Source: Amycolatopsis sp. WQ 127309
GTDB lineage: Bacteria; Actinomycetota; Actinomycetes; Mycobacteriales; Pseudonocardiaceae
Direction: 5' to 3'
Assembly (NCBI RefSeq): GCF_023023025.1
Contig: NZ_CP095481.1
Coordinates: forward strand, 7,949,001 to 8,013,000
DNA: 64,000 bases
The translations under genes were made by a program, and so were the position numbers. Positions within the stretch are counted from its first letter, which is position 1; each line of letters opens with the position of its first letter. This document shows, piece by piece, positions 15,467 to 23,394 of this stretch. A model generated the notes under the pieces. The model searched no databases, was not told the origin of the DNA, and worked only from the letters and a program-made list of their open reading frames with translations.

Positions 15467-17689
15467 ATGATCAGCTGGAAAGCGGTCCTGGCCTGCGCCG
15501 GAGCGAGCGTTCTGCTCGCCGGCGCACTGCCCGGCACAGCGCTGGCGAGCGGCACGGCGACGGACTGCTGCGGCGGTGGTGCGTCCTGGGCCACGGGCAA
15601 CAAATCCGCCCTCGGCACCTCGACGACCAGCGCGAGCCCGGTGTGGTTCACCGTGGCGAACGGCGTCACGTCGGAGGTGTTCTACCCGCGTGCCGACGTC
15701 CCGAACATGCAGGATCGCCAATTCGTGATCACCGACGGGTCGAGCTTCGTCGACCTGGAACGCGACAACACGAACCACGTCGTCACCATGCCGGACGAGA
15801 AGGCGTTGCAGTACACCGTCACCAACACCGCCAAGAGCGGGAAGTACCGGATCACCACCGACTACGTCACCGACCCGGCCCGCGCCACGCTCGTCACCAA
15901 CACCCGGTTCCAGTCCCTCGACGGCGGCAGCTACCGGCTCTACCTGCTGGCCAACCCGTCGATGGCCGGCGGCGGCGCCCACGACAACGCCTGGTGGGAC
16001 GGCAGCGGCCTCCTCGCCAGTGGCACCGAGACGCTCTTCGGCGGCGCGGCCACCACCGTCGTCTCCGCACTTCGCGTCTCGACCGGCTTCACCGCGCACG
16101 ACAACGGCTACACCGGCGCCGGCAGCGACTGCCTGACCGACCTGCGCGCCGACAAGACCCTCAACAACCAGTTCGACACCATCTCGGGCACCGGCAACGT
16201 CGTCCAATGTGGACAGATCCCGGTCGGCGCGGACACCACGTTCACCGTCGCGCTCGGCTACGGTGGCACCGCGGCCGCCGCGACGTCGGCCGCGAGCGGG
16301 TCGCTGAGCAGCGGGTTCAACACCATCGCAGCGAGCTACCGCTCCGGGTGGAACACCTACGTCGGCAGCTTGAAACCCGCTCCCGCCAGCGTTTCCGGGG
16401 ACACCCAGCGCCGTCGCGCCTACTACGTCGCGGCGATGGCGCTCAAGACCGCCGAGGACAAGCAGCACCCGGGCGCGAGCGTCGCGGGCCTGGCGACGCC
16501 GTGGGGCGACTACACCAACGGCGACCAGCTCAACGACGGCTACCACCGCGTCTGGGGCCGTGACCTCTACCAGCAGGCGACCGGCCTGCTCGCCGCCGGC
16601 GACGCCGCGCAGGCCAAGCGGATGGCGCAGTTCCTCTGGAACTCCCAGTGGATCGGCAGCCCGACCGCGGGTGACGGCGTGACGTACCCGGCCGGTTCGT
16701 TCCCGCGCTACAGCCCGGTTTCCGGTGTCGCCGGCGCCAGTGCGCAGCAGCTCGGCTGCTGCGAGCAGCTCGACCAGGACGCCGACGCGATCCTGCTGGC
16801 GTGGCTGACCGGCGTCACCGACGCCTCGACCTACGCCAAGGTCAAGACGACGGCGAACCACATCGTCGCGACCGGCCCGGACACCACCGAGCGGTGGGAG
16901 GAGCAGTACGGCAAGTCGCCGTCGTCGATCGCGGCCGAGATCGCCGGGCTTGTCGCCGCGGGCGCGATCGCCCGGGCCAACGGCGACACCGCGAGCGCGA
17001 CGTCGTGGGAGTCCACCGCGGACTCCTGGCGCAACTCCCTGGCGGGCTGGACGGTCACGACGTCCGGTTACTGGGGCGGCCACACCTACTACGAACGCCT
17101 CGACCGCAGCGGCAACCCGAACGACACGGGCACGATATGCTTCGACGAAGGCTGCTTCTACGAACACGACGTCACGGACTTCGGGTTCCTCGACCTGGTC
17201 CGCCTCGGCATCCGCTCGGCGACCGACACCACGATCGCGAACTCGGTCGCCCCGACCGCCGCGGCGTCCGACGGCAACTCGACGGTGCAGGTGACGCTGC
17301 CCAACGGTGACATCTACTTCCACCGGTACGCGCACGACAACTACGGCGAGAGCACGGCGAACTGCAGTGGCTGGCCCGCGGGCGGCGCGCAGCGGTTCGG
17401 GCGGCTGTGGCCGGTGCTGTCGGGGGAGCGCGGCCAGTACGAGCTGGCCAACGGCCGCTCGGCGGCGGTGTACCTCAAGTCGATGGCGGACTCGGCCAAC
17501 GACGGCTACTTCGTCCCCGAGCAGGTCTGGGACCGCGCCGACGTCGGCTGCTTCGGCCTCGGCCGCCCGACCGGCAGCGCGGGCCCGCTGATGTGGGCCG
17601 AGGGCCAGTACCTCCGGCTCGCGCAGAACATCGACGCGGGCCACAACCTCGACACGCCGTCGGTCGTCAAGGCCCGTTACGGCACCTGA
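15467..17689 (+). CDS. Secreted GH15 family glucan hydrolase (glucodextranase/glucoamylase-like)
   Basis: A 740-residue exported enzyme. A Sec signal (ISWKAVLACAGASVLLAG, cleaved near LASG) is followed by an N-terminal beta-sandwich of the glucodextranase type and the alpha/alpha-barrel catalytic domain from about residue 300: YHRVWGRDLYQQATGLLAAG, the candidate acid Glu in TERWEEQYGKSPSSIAAEI, and the candidate base in RLWPVLSGERGQYEL. GH15 enzymes release glucose from alpha-1,4 or alpha-1,6 glucans. The ATG at 15467 is supported by GGAGG six bases upstream and by the signal peptide; a longer frame would read through the operator. Its last 13 bases overlap the convergent membrane-protein gene. 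Confidence 0.88.
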   Translation: MISWKAVLACAGASVLLAGALPGTALASGTATDCCGGGASWATGNKSALGTSTTSASPVWFTVANGVTSEVFYPRADVPNMQDRQFVITDGSSFVDLERDNTNHVVTMPDEKALQYTVTNTAKSGKYRITTDYVTDPARATLVTNTRFQSLDGGSYRLYLLANPSMAGGGAHDNAWWDGSGLLASGTETLFGGAATTVVSALRVSTGFTAHDNGYTGAGSDCLTDLRADKTLNNQFDTISGTGNVVQCGQIPVGADTTFTVALGYGGTAAAATSAASGSLSSGFNTIAASYRSGWNTYVGSLKPAPASVSGDTQRRRAYYVAAMALKTAEDKQHPGASVAGLATPWGDYTNGDQLNDGYHRVWGRDLYQQATGLLAAGDAAQAKRMAQFLWNSQWIGSPTAGDGVTYPAGSFPRYSPVSGVAGASAQQLGCCEQLDQDADAILLAWLTGVTDASTYAKVKTTANHIVATGPDTTERWEEQYGKSPSSIAAEIAGLVAAGAIARANGDTASATSWESTADSWRNSLAGWTVTTSGYWGGHTYYERLDRSGNPNDTGTICFDEGCFYEHDVTDFGFLDLVRLGIRSATDTTIANSVAPTAAASDGNSTVQVTLPNGDIYFHRYAHDNYGESTANCSGWPAGGAQRFGRLWPVLSGERGQYELANGRSAAVYLKSMADSANDGYFVPEQVWDRADVGCFGLGRPTGSAGPLMWAEGQYLRLAQNIDAGHNLDTPSVVKARYGT

Positions 17690-18546
17690 GCGGCCAGCTT
17701 CCGGGCCCGGGTCAGCAGCTTCTCGACCCGGGCCCGCAGCTCGGGCGTCTCCTGACCGAGGTCCGGTAGCAGGTTCGCGTAGTCCGACACGAGACTCCGG
17801 TAGCCGCGGACGAACTTGCTCTTGGCCTTCTCCCGCCCGTACCGCTTGTCCAGGTCGATGATCTCCTGGGCCAGGACCGCGGCGGCCGCCGACAGTTCGG
17901 TTCGCGCGTCCGCTTCGGCGTCACGGCGTTCCTGACGGGCCAGCGCCGTGCGGGCGGTCCGGCGGGCGGCCAGGTAGAGCGCGGCCGCACCCAGGAGCAC
18001 GGCCGCGATCGCGGCCACCGCGACGAGGTAGCGCGGCAGGGACGGGCTGACCGTGCGGCCGCCGTCGGGGATCGCGCCGGAGCGGACCAGCAGGTCGTAG
18101 TTGACGACCGCCACCTTCAGCGCGTCGATGGGGTTGTTCGTGAAGGCGTCGATGCCGTTGCCGATCATCGACTCCGCGACGAACGCCTTGCCGAAGTTCT
18201 CGTCGTCCTTGCCGGGCAGCTGGGAGCAGCCGTACTTCTCGAAGTCGTCGCCGTCGCGGCTGAGCATCAGGGCGAGGGTGCCGTCGGCCGCGCCGGACAC
18301 GCTGTCGCACGCGTCGCTCAGGTCGGTGCCCGGCTCGAGGAACGCGACGGTCAGCCGCCGGTTGCCGACCACGCGTTCCGCGGCCGCCTGGTCGATCGCG
18401 ACGCCGGGCGCGGCGTACACCGACGACGTCCGCAGCTGCCGGGCGACGGGCGAGTCGAACACGCCCGCCGACCACACCGCCCAGCTCGCCAGGACCAGGC
18501 AGCCGAGGACCGCGACGCCGAACGCGCTGCGGAAGAACCGTTTCAC
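17677..18546 (-). CDS. Membrane protein of unknown function, two helices and cytoplasmic helical tail
   Basis: A 289-residue protein not matched to a known family. An N-terminal helix (VAVLGCLVLASWAVW) leads to an extracytoplasmic domain of about 130 residues with two Cys (DACDSV and KYGCSQ) that could form a disulfide. A second helix (YLVAVAAIAAVLLGAAALYLAA) is followed by a charged helical cytoplasmic tail of about 80 residues. GTG start with GGGGAGG upstream; it overlaps the preceding gene by 4 bp (GTGA), so it is the last gene of a leftward set. The topology (N-out/C-in pair enclosing a soluble domain) recalls TPM-type proteins, but no motif proves this. Confidence 0.7.
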   Translation of the reverse strand: MKRFFRSAFGVAVLGCLVLASWAVWSAGVFDSPVARQLRTSSVYAAPGVAIDQAAAERVVGNRRLTVAFLEPGTDLSDACDSVSGAADGTLALMLSRDGDDFEKYGCSQLPGKDDENFGKAFVAESMIGNGIDAFTNNPIDALKVAVVNYDLLVRSGAIPDGGRTVSPSLPRYLVAVAAIAAVLLGAAALYLAARRTARTALARQERRDAEADARTELSAAAAVLAQEIIDLDKRYGREKAKSKFVRGYRSLVSDYANLLPDLGQETPELRARVEKLLTRARKLAAQVP

Positions 18547-19913
18547 GCGAGCCTCCCCTGCAGGAACGCGGCCGGCCGGTAGTCCGCGCGGCCCAGCAGC
18601 TCGGCGGTCGTGTCCAAATCGGACTCGGCCGCGTCGAGCAGACCGTGCACGTGCTTGTCCGGCAGCTTCTGGTCGAACGCTTCGCGGGCCGCCGTCAGCT
18701 GGGTGATCCCGCGGGTGAGCGATGCGTCCGACGCGCCGCCGGTGAGGCCCGAGATCTCCACGGCCAGTGCGGTCAGCCCGGCGAGCCGGGCGGGTACGCC
18801 GACCCCGGTGCCGGGCCGGCCGGGCCGCAGCACCTTGCGCGCCGACAGGGCGAGGAACCCGACCGCGCAGGCGGCGAAGAGCCACGGCAGCGCGGGCAGC
18901 GCGACGCGGACGGGGTCGAACGGCACGTAGGGCAGCGGGCGGTCGAACAGCCCGGCGTAGCGGATGGCCGTGACCCGGTCGAGCCAGGCGCCCAGGACGT
19001 TGCGCTGGGGGTAGGCGTACGCGCTGAGCCGGTCGCCGAACTGGCCGTAGAAACTGGCGGTGGCGACGTCGGCGAACGCGGCGGCCGACGGCCCGTCGTA
19101 CTCCACCCACGAGCCGTACACCGCGACGATCGGGCGGCCGGGGAACTCCTTCGCGAGCGCCGGGCCGTAGTGGATCAGCGGCTGACCGGCCGGCTGCTGC
19201 GGCAACGCGACGTACAGCGGCTGGGCGCCGGGGAACGCCGCCGTCGACGCGGGGACGTCCTTCATCGTCGCTCCCGGCGCGACGAACCGGCCGGTGTCCT
19301 CGAGCGCCGCGGTGGCCGCGGTCAGTTCGCCGGCGGTCGGGTCGCGCCGGGCGAGCGCGGGCTGGTCGGGCGCGTCCGGCTGGTGGTTGAGGTGGGCGAC
19401 CAGGGTGGTCAGCGACTCGGTGACGTCGCCGGTGGCGAACTGCCGGATCCACTCGCCCGCGCGGTCGGCCGAGGCCTGGAGGACACCGCCGCTGACCTCG
19501 GTGCCGATGACGCGGACGGTCGCGTCGTCGACGTCCCGCAGCCGGGCGCTGTCGTCCTTCTTGAGCCCGGGCGGCGCGACGAGGATCCGGGCCCCGGCGC
19601 TGCCGGTCGCGGCCTTCACGGCCTGGTCGTCCCAGGTCGCGATCGAGCCGGGCAGCCGCACGACGGGAGCGGCCTTGACCATCGCCGTCAGCTGCTCGGT
19701 GGACGGGATGGTCGCGCCGCTCAGCTCGCCGGCGGAGCCCTCCGGGATCGGGTCGGCGCCGGCGGGCGCCTGGCCGTAGCTGACCTGGGTGCTCTGCTTC
19801 TGCACCAGGAGGAACGCCACCAGCACGACGACGGCCACGGCGAGCAGGATCCACCGCAGCCGGTCCGGCCACCGCTGGGCCACGGGCTGCTTCGGCACAG
19901 TCGGCTCAGTCAC
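18543..19913 (-). CDS. Membrane-anchored protein of unknown function
   Basis: A 456-residue protein with one helix at the N terminus (WILLAVAVVVLVAFLLV) and one near residue 340 (LPALPWLFAACAVGFLALSA), enclosing a large extracytoplasmic domain, then a cytoplasmic helical domain of about 100 residues. No catalytic motif is recognisable. It shares topology with the next gene, suggesting the two form a complex with paired outer and inner domains. GTG start; it overlaps the upstream small gene by 8 bp and the downstream gene by 4 bp, so the three are translated together. Confidence 0.7.
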   Translation of the reverse strand: MTEPTVPKQPVAQRWPDRLRWILLAVAVVVLVAFLLVQKQSTQVSYGQAPAGADPIPEGSAGELSGATIPSTEQLTAMVKAAPVVRLPGSIATWDDQAVKAATGSAGARILVAPPGLKKDDSARLRDVDDATVRVIGTEVSGGVLQASADRAGEWIRQFATGDVTESLTTLVAHLNHQPDAPDQPALARRDPTAGELTAATAALEDTGRFVAPGATMKDVPASTAAFPGAQPLYVALPQQPAGQPLIHYGPALAKEFPGRPIVAVYGSWVEYDGPSAAAFADVATASFYGQFGDRLSAYAYPQRNVLGAWLDRVTAIRYAGLFDRPLPYVPFDPVRVALPALPWLFAACAVGFLALSARKVLRPGRPGTGVGVPARLAGLTALAVEISGLTGGASDASLTRGITQLTAAREAFDQKLPDKHVHGLLDAAESDLDTTAELLGRADYRPAAFLQGRLA

Positions 19914-20208
19914 GGGCGGCCCGCCAGAGTTCGTCGGCCCGGACGGCGTGGTCGTGGGCCGACTCGGCCGCCCGCGGCCCGCCGTGCGCGGCGGCGAGGG
20001 TCTCGGCGCGGGCGAGGAGCTGCTCGGCTTCCGGCTGGGACGTCGTCGCGGCGTCGCGGCTCACGGCGGCGCTGTCGATCGCGGCCCGCGCGGCCGACCA
20101 GGCGGTCCGCCGGCGCAGGTCCCGGTCCCGCAGCCGCGGCACGGCGACCACCCCGGCCCCGGCGGCGACGACCACCGCCGCGGCGACCACCCACACCACC
20201 CACGTCAT
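19906..20208 (-). CDS. Small membrane-anchored helical protein
   Basis: A 100-residue protein with a single N-terminal helix (WVVWVVAAAVVVAAGAGVVAV) followed by a basic segment and a helical cytoplasmic region rich in Ala, Arg and Glu. Function unknown. The ATG is preceded by GGAGGT. It opens the three-gene membrane set; the 90-base gap to the NAD-kinase-like gene upstream contains TTGTCA and an AT-richer segment, so it may have its own promoter or be read through from the SPFH operon. Confidence 0.7.
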   Translation of the reverse strand: MTWVVWVVAAAVVVAAGAGVVAVPRLRDRDLRRRTAWSAARAAIDSAAVSRDAATTSQPEAEQLLARAETLAAAHGGPRAAESAHDHAVRADELWRAARD

Positions 20209-20298
20209 CCCGGTCCACCTCCGCTAGTCGGGGAGGAGATCATTCTGGCTGGCGTGGCTGGGGAATGTGACAACGTTGCCGCATCGTGTCCCAGAAGA

Positions 20299-21168
20299 TC
20301 ACCGGACCAAGTGGACGGTCTTCGCGGCCGGGACGAACCTCGCGCTCTGGCCGCGGGTGAGGGTGACGCTGTCCGTCTCGAGGCCGTCGCCGAACGCGAC
20401 CAGGCGGTCCGACTCGACCTCGACCGTCAGTGGCGCCGACGTCAGCTCGCCTTCGGTGTACGACGTCCCGGTCGTCGGCGACGGCCACGCCTCCCGCACG
20501 AACCAGACCAGCCGCGCCTCGCCGGGCGCGGGCAGGCGCAGCGGGCTGCGGCGTTCCTGCCACACCGAGCCGCACCAGCCCGTCGCGCCCGTGCCCGTGC
20601 CGACCAGGATGCCCGACGACGCCTGGCGTTCCGCCGCCCCGCCACCGACCCCCAGCCGGTAGCGGGCCGTCTGGTGCCCGGCGTGGCCGAGGTAGATCTC
20701 GTTGAGCGCCAGCAGCCGCTGGCCGTCGTCCGCGGTGAACTCGGCCATCGTCCGCTGCTCGACGTCCCCGGTGGCGCGCACCAGGTCCGCGACCGCGGCG
20801 GCCGGGTGCCGCACCAGCACCCCGGGCGCGCCCGGCGCGATCCCGACGACCGGCTGGCCGTCGAGGTACTTGGCGACGTTGGCGACCAGCCCGTCCTGGC
20901 CGACCACCACGACGACGTCCTCGGGGGTGAACAGGAACCGCGAGAGGTCGCCGCGTTCGACCTCGCCGCGGCGCCAGTCGAGCGGGATCGCCGCCGACGC
21001 CGCGGCGAGCGCCGTGCGTACTGCGGCGTCCGCCTCCGTCACCTCGGCGAGGTCACGGCCGCGCGTGCGCAGGAAGAACTCGGCCTGGCCGCGGGTGCCG
21101 TGCCGGGCGAGCAGCTCGTCGAGCTCGGTGCGCCGGTGCACCAGCACCACGCGCGGGGCGAGGCTCAC
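20299..21168 (-). CDS. NAD kinase-like protein with altered GGDGT motif
   Basis: A 289-residue protein with the layout of ATP-NAD kinases: an N-terminal alpha/beta part ending VVVVVGQDGLVANV (residues 85-98), then LALNEIYLGH, then SSGILVGTGTGATGW near residue 195. The catalytic motif GGDGT is changed to GQDGL, but Asp92 and the later Asn-Glu pair are kept, and the TGSTA-like loop reads TGATGW. It may therefore be a kinase with different specificity or a nucleotide sensor. The GTG start overlaps the stop of the SPFH gene (GTGA), so both are made from one transcript facing an NrtR-type regulator. The fold assignment is good, the activity open. Confidence 0.75.
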   Translation of the reverse strand: MSLAPRVVLVHRRTELDELLARHGTRGQAEFFLRTRGRDLAEVTEADAAVRTALAAASAAIPLDWRRGEVERGDLSRFLFTPEDVVVVVGQDGLVANVAKYLDGQPVVGIAPGAPGVLVRHPAAAVADLVRATGDVEQRTMAEFTADDGQRLLALNEIYLGHAGHQTARYRLGVGGGAAERQASSGILVGTGTGATGWCGSVWQERRSPLRLPAPGEARLVWFVREAWPSPTTGTSYTEGELTSAPLTVEVESDRLVAFGDGLETDSVTLTRGQSARFVPAAKTVHLVR

Positions 21169-22166
21169 GACCGCACGCCGAGCTTGGTCAGCAGCGGCGT
21201 CAACAGGTCCGGCGTGAGCACCAGGCTGTCGATCCTCGGCAGGTTCCCGGCCAGCTCCTTGAGCGCCAGCCCGGTGAGCACGCCTTCGGGCAGGTCGCGG
21301 TACGCCGCGAGCCGGGCCGCCTCGCCGGCCGCCGCGGCCTCGCCGAGCGCGCGCTGGCCGTCGGCCTTCACCTGCGTCAGCCGCTCTTCCCGCGACGCCT
21401 GCGCCTCGGTGTCGATCCGGTTCGCCTGCGCGGCCTCTTCGGCCTGACGCCGGGCGTTCGCGCCGCGCTGGGCGAGCAGCTGCTCCTCGCGGCGGGCCAG
21501 CTCGATCTGGCTCTGCAGCTCGTTCTCGCTGATCGCCCGCTCGCGCTCGACGGCCAGCGCGCGCCGCTCGAACGTCGCCCGGTCGGCCTCCTGCTGCACC
21601 TTCTCACGCGCCGTCGTCTGCAGGGCCTTCTCGACCTCCGGCTCGGCGCGGATGGAGACGACGCGGACGTCGAGCACCGCCGAGCCGGTCTGCGACAGGC
21701 GGGTGTCCTCGTCGGCGAGCGCGGCGCGGATCCGGTCGCGGACCGCGCCGACGCCGTCGACGAGCGCGGTGGCCAGGGGAGTGCGGGTGAGCACCTCGAC
21801 CGCGTACTGCTGGACGTTCTCGGTGAGCAGCCCGCTGATCTGGGCCAGCGGGTCGCTTCTCCAGCGCCCGGTGTCGGGGTCGATCGAGAAGTCGATCCGC
21901 TGCGCGGCCAGCGCCGGGTCCACGATCCGGAAGGTCAGCGCGAGCTGCACGGTGACGTCCTGGAAGTCGGCCGTGCGGGCGTGGAACAGCAGCGGCAGCT
22001 CGCGGTCGTCGACCGGGACCTCCGAGACGACCGCCGTGAGCGGCCGGTACCAGAACGACAGCCCGAGCCCGTCGTGCGCGAGCTTGCCGCGGCGGTAGTG
22101 GCGGATGTGCACGGTCGGGGCGCCGCGCAGGTGCCGGAACCCGAACCGGCGGTTGATGTCGGCCAT
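21165..22166 (-). CDS. SPFH (band 7/prohibitin) domain protein without membrane helix
   Basis: A 333-residue protein: an SPFH domain at about 30-180 (PVDDRELPLLFHARTADFQD, VTVQLALTFRIVDP, VRVVSIRAEPEVEKALQ) followed by a long charged coiled coil (about 180-290) and a short C-terminal segment. Usual SPFH proteins are tethered by an N-terminal membrane helix or hairpin; none is visible here, so it would be peripheral or bound through partners. Such proteins form ring-like scaffolds. Strong ribosome site (GAGGAGGT) before the ATG. Its promoter elements lie inside the two palindromes shared with the NrtR gene. Confidence 0.88.
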   Translation of the reverse strand: MADINRRFGFRHLRGAPTVHIRHYRRGKLAHDGLGLSFWYRPLTAVVSEVPVDDRELPLLFHARTADFQDVTVQLALTFRIVDPALAAQRIDFSIDPDTGRWRSDPLAQISGLLTENVQQYAVEVLTRTPLATALVDGVGAVRDRIRAALADEDTRLSQTGSAVLDVRVVSIRAEPEVEKALQTTAREKVQQEADRATFERRALAVERERAISENELQSQIELARREEQLLAQRGANARRQAEEAAQANRIDTEAQASREERLTQVKADGQRALGEAAAAGEAARLAAYRDLPEGVLTGLALKELAGNLPRIDSLVLTPDLLTPLLTKLGVRS

Positions 22167-22179
22167 GAGGACCTCCTCT

Positions 22180-22244
22180 TATCGTCGGCCTGACGATATG
22201 GGGCGGACGGCCTAATCGTCAAGCTGACGATTACCGGCTAGGGT
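22180..22244. promoter_or_regulatory. Divergent promoters overlapped by two GTC/GAC palindromes
   Basis: Site 1 (22180-22198) is TATCGTC-N5-GACGATA; site 2 (22213-22233) is TAATCGTCA-N3-TGACGATTA. Leftward, TTGACG (22222-22217) and TATCGT (22198-22193), 18 bases apart, form the SPFH promoter, one element in each site. Rightward, TAGGGT (22239-22244) is the -10 for the regulator gene, giving a leaderless mRNA, and its -35 falls in site 2. Bound protein would block both promoters. Confidence 0.75.
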
Positions 22245-22250
22245 GGTGGC

Positions 22251-22928
22251 ATGGGTCACCCACCGTTCGCCGTCACCGCAGACCTCGTCGTGCTCACCCT
22301 GACCGGGGACGAGCTGTGCGCCCTCCTGGTCCGCAGGGGAGTGGCGCCGTTCCTCGGCGGCTGGGCGCTGCCCGGCGGCTTCGTCCGCGCGGACGAGGAC
22401 TTGGAGGAGGCGGCCCGCCGCGAACTGGCGGAGGAGACGGGCCTGGCGCCGGGCACCGTCCACATCGAACAGCTCGCCGGCTACGGCGCCCCGGACCGCG
22501 ACCCGCGGATGCGCGTCGTCACGGTGGCCTACCTGGCGCTGGCCCCGGACCTCCCGACCCCGCGCGCGGGCACCGACGCGGCGGACGCGCGCTGGGCCCC
22601 GGTCCGCTCCCTGGCGGGCGAAAGCCTGGCGTTCGACCACGACCGGATCCTCGCCGACGGCCTGGAGCGCGCCCGCGCGAAGCTGGAGTACTCACCGCTG
22701 GCGACGGCGTTCTGCCCGCCGGAGTTCACGGTCGCGGAGCTGCGCCGGGTGTACGAGCTGGTCTGGGACACCCGCCTCGACCCCCGCAACTTCCACCGCA
22801 AGGTGACGGGCGCGGACGGGCTCCTGGAACCGACGGGCCGGACGACCACCCGCGACGGCGGCCGCCCGGCCCAGCTGTACCGGCGGGGCAAGGCGGAGCT
22901 GCTCTACCCACCGATGCTGCGCGGCTGA
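22251..22928 (+). CDS. nrtR: NrtR-type Nudix transcriptional regulator
   Basis: A 225-residue protein with an N-terminal Nudix domain (GGWALPGGFVRADEDLEEAA, then RELAEETGLAPG) and a C-terminal winged helix (FTVAELRRVYELVWDTRLDP, NFHRKV, then GRPAQLYRRGKAELLYPP). This combination defines the NrtR family, which senses ADP-ribose-type NAD derivatives and controls NAD-related genes. The Nudix box is nearly complete, so hydrolysis cannot be excluded. The target is probably the divergent SPFH/NAD-kinase-like operon plus itself, judged from the paired palindromes. The start codon is about seven bases after the -10, so translation is likely leaderless. Confidence 0.88.
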   Translation: MGHPPFAVTADLVVLTLTGDELCALLVRRGVAPFLGGWALPGGFVRADEDLEEAARRELAEETGLAPGTVHIEQLAGYGAPDRDPRMRVVTVAYLALAPDLPTPRAGTDAADARWAPVRSLAGESLAFDHDRILADGLERARAKLEYSPLATAFCPPEFTVAELRRVYELVWDTRLDPRNFHRKVTGADGLLEPTGRTTTRDGGRPAQLYRRGKAELLYPPMLRG

Positions 22929-23030
22929 CGCCTGTCTGGAGCGGCCTGCCGGTTCGGACGGCGCGAACCCGTCGCCGTCGGAGGCTGGGCACTGGCCTCA
23001 TCCGGAGCCGGGCCGGCCTCGGCTGGGCCG

Positions 23031-23345
23031 GGCCGAGCGGAACGGGCGGAACCGAACCGAACCGAACCGAACCGAACCGGGCCGAACCGGGCCGAACCGG
23101 GCCGGACAGGGCGGAACCGAGCGGAACCGAGCGGAACCGAGCCGAACCGAGCCGAACCGAACCGAACCGAACCGAACCGAACCGAACCGAACCGGGCCGA
23201 ACCGGGCGGAACCGAGCGGAACCGAGCCGAACCGAGCCGAACCGAACCGAGCCGAACCGGGCCGGACAGGGCGGAACCGAGCGGAACCGAGCCGAGCGGA
23301 ACCGAGCGGAACCCGAACCGAGCCGGGCCGGGCCGAGCCGGGCCG
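23031..23345. repeat. Imperfect pentanucleotide (CCGAA) microsatellite, about 315 bp
   Basis: A nearly unbroken run of 5-base units, mainly CCGAA with CCGAG, CCGGG and CGGAA variants, between the convergent NrtR and monooxygenase genes. A longer block containing GCCGGACAGG recurs 160 bases apart (23101 and 23261), that is 32 units, so the tract also grew by large duplications. Because 5 is not a multiple of 3, several frames stay open through it; these are not genes. The flanks (22929-23030 and 23346-23394) are GC-rich and hold nothing recognisable. Confidence 0.95.
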
Positions 23346-23394
23346 GGCGGCGTGGCCGGGCTCGGGGCGGGGCGGGGCGCGACCGTCGCGTGCG

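Noticed and set aside
18645-21447. Long plus-strand frames opposite the membrane-protein, NAD-kinase-like and SPFH genes
   Set aside because: Minus-strand genes here show domain motifs, coupled overlaps and ribosome sites; the plus frames show only biased composition.
23031-23345. CRISPR array
   Set aside because: Units are 5 bases with no unique spacers and no cas genes nearby.
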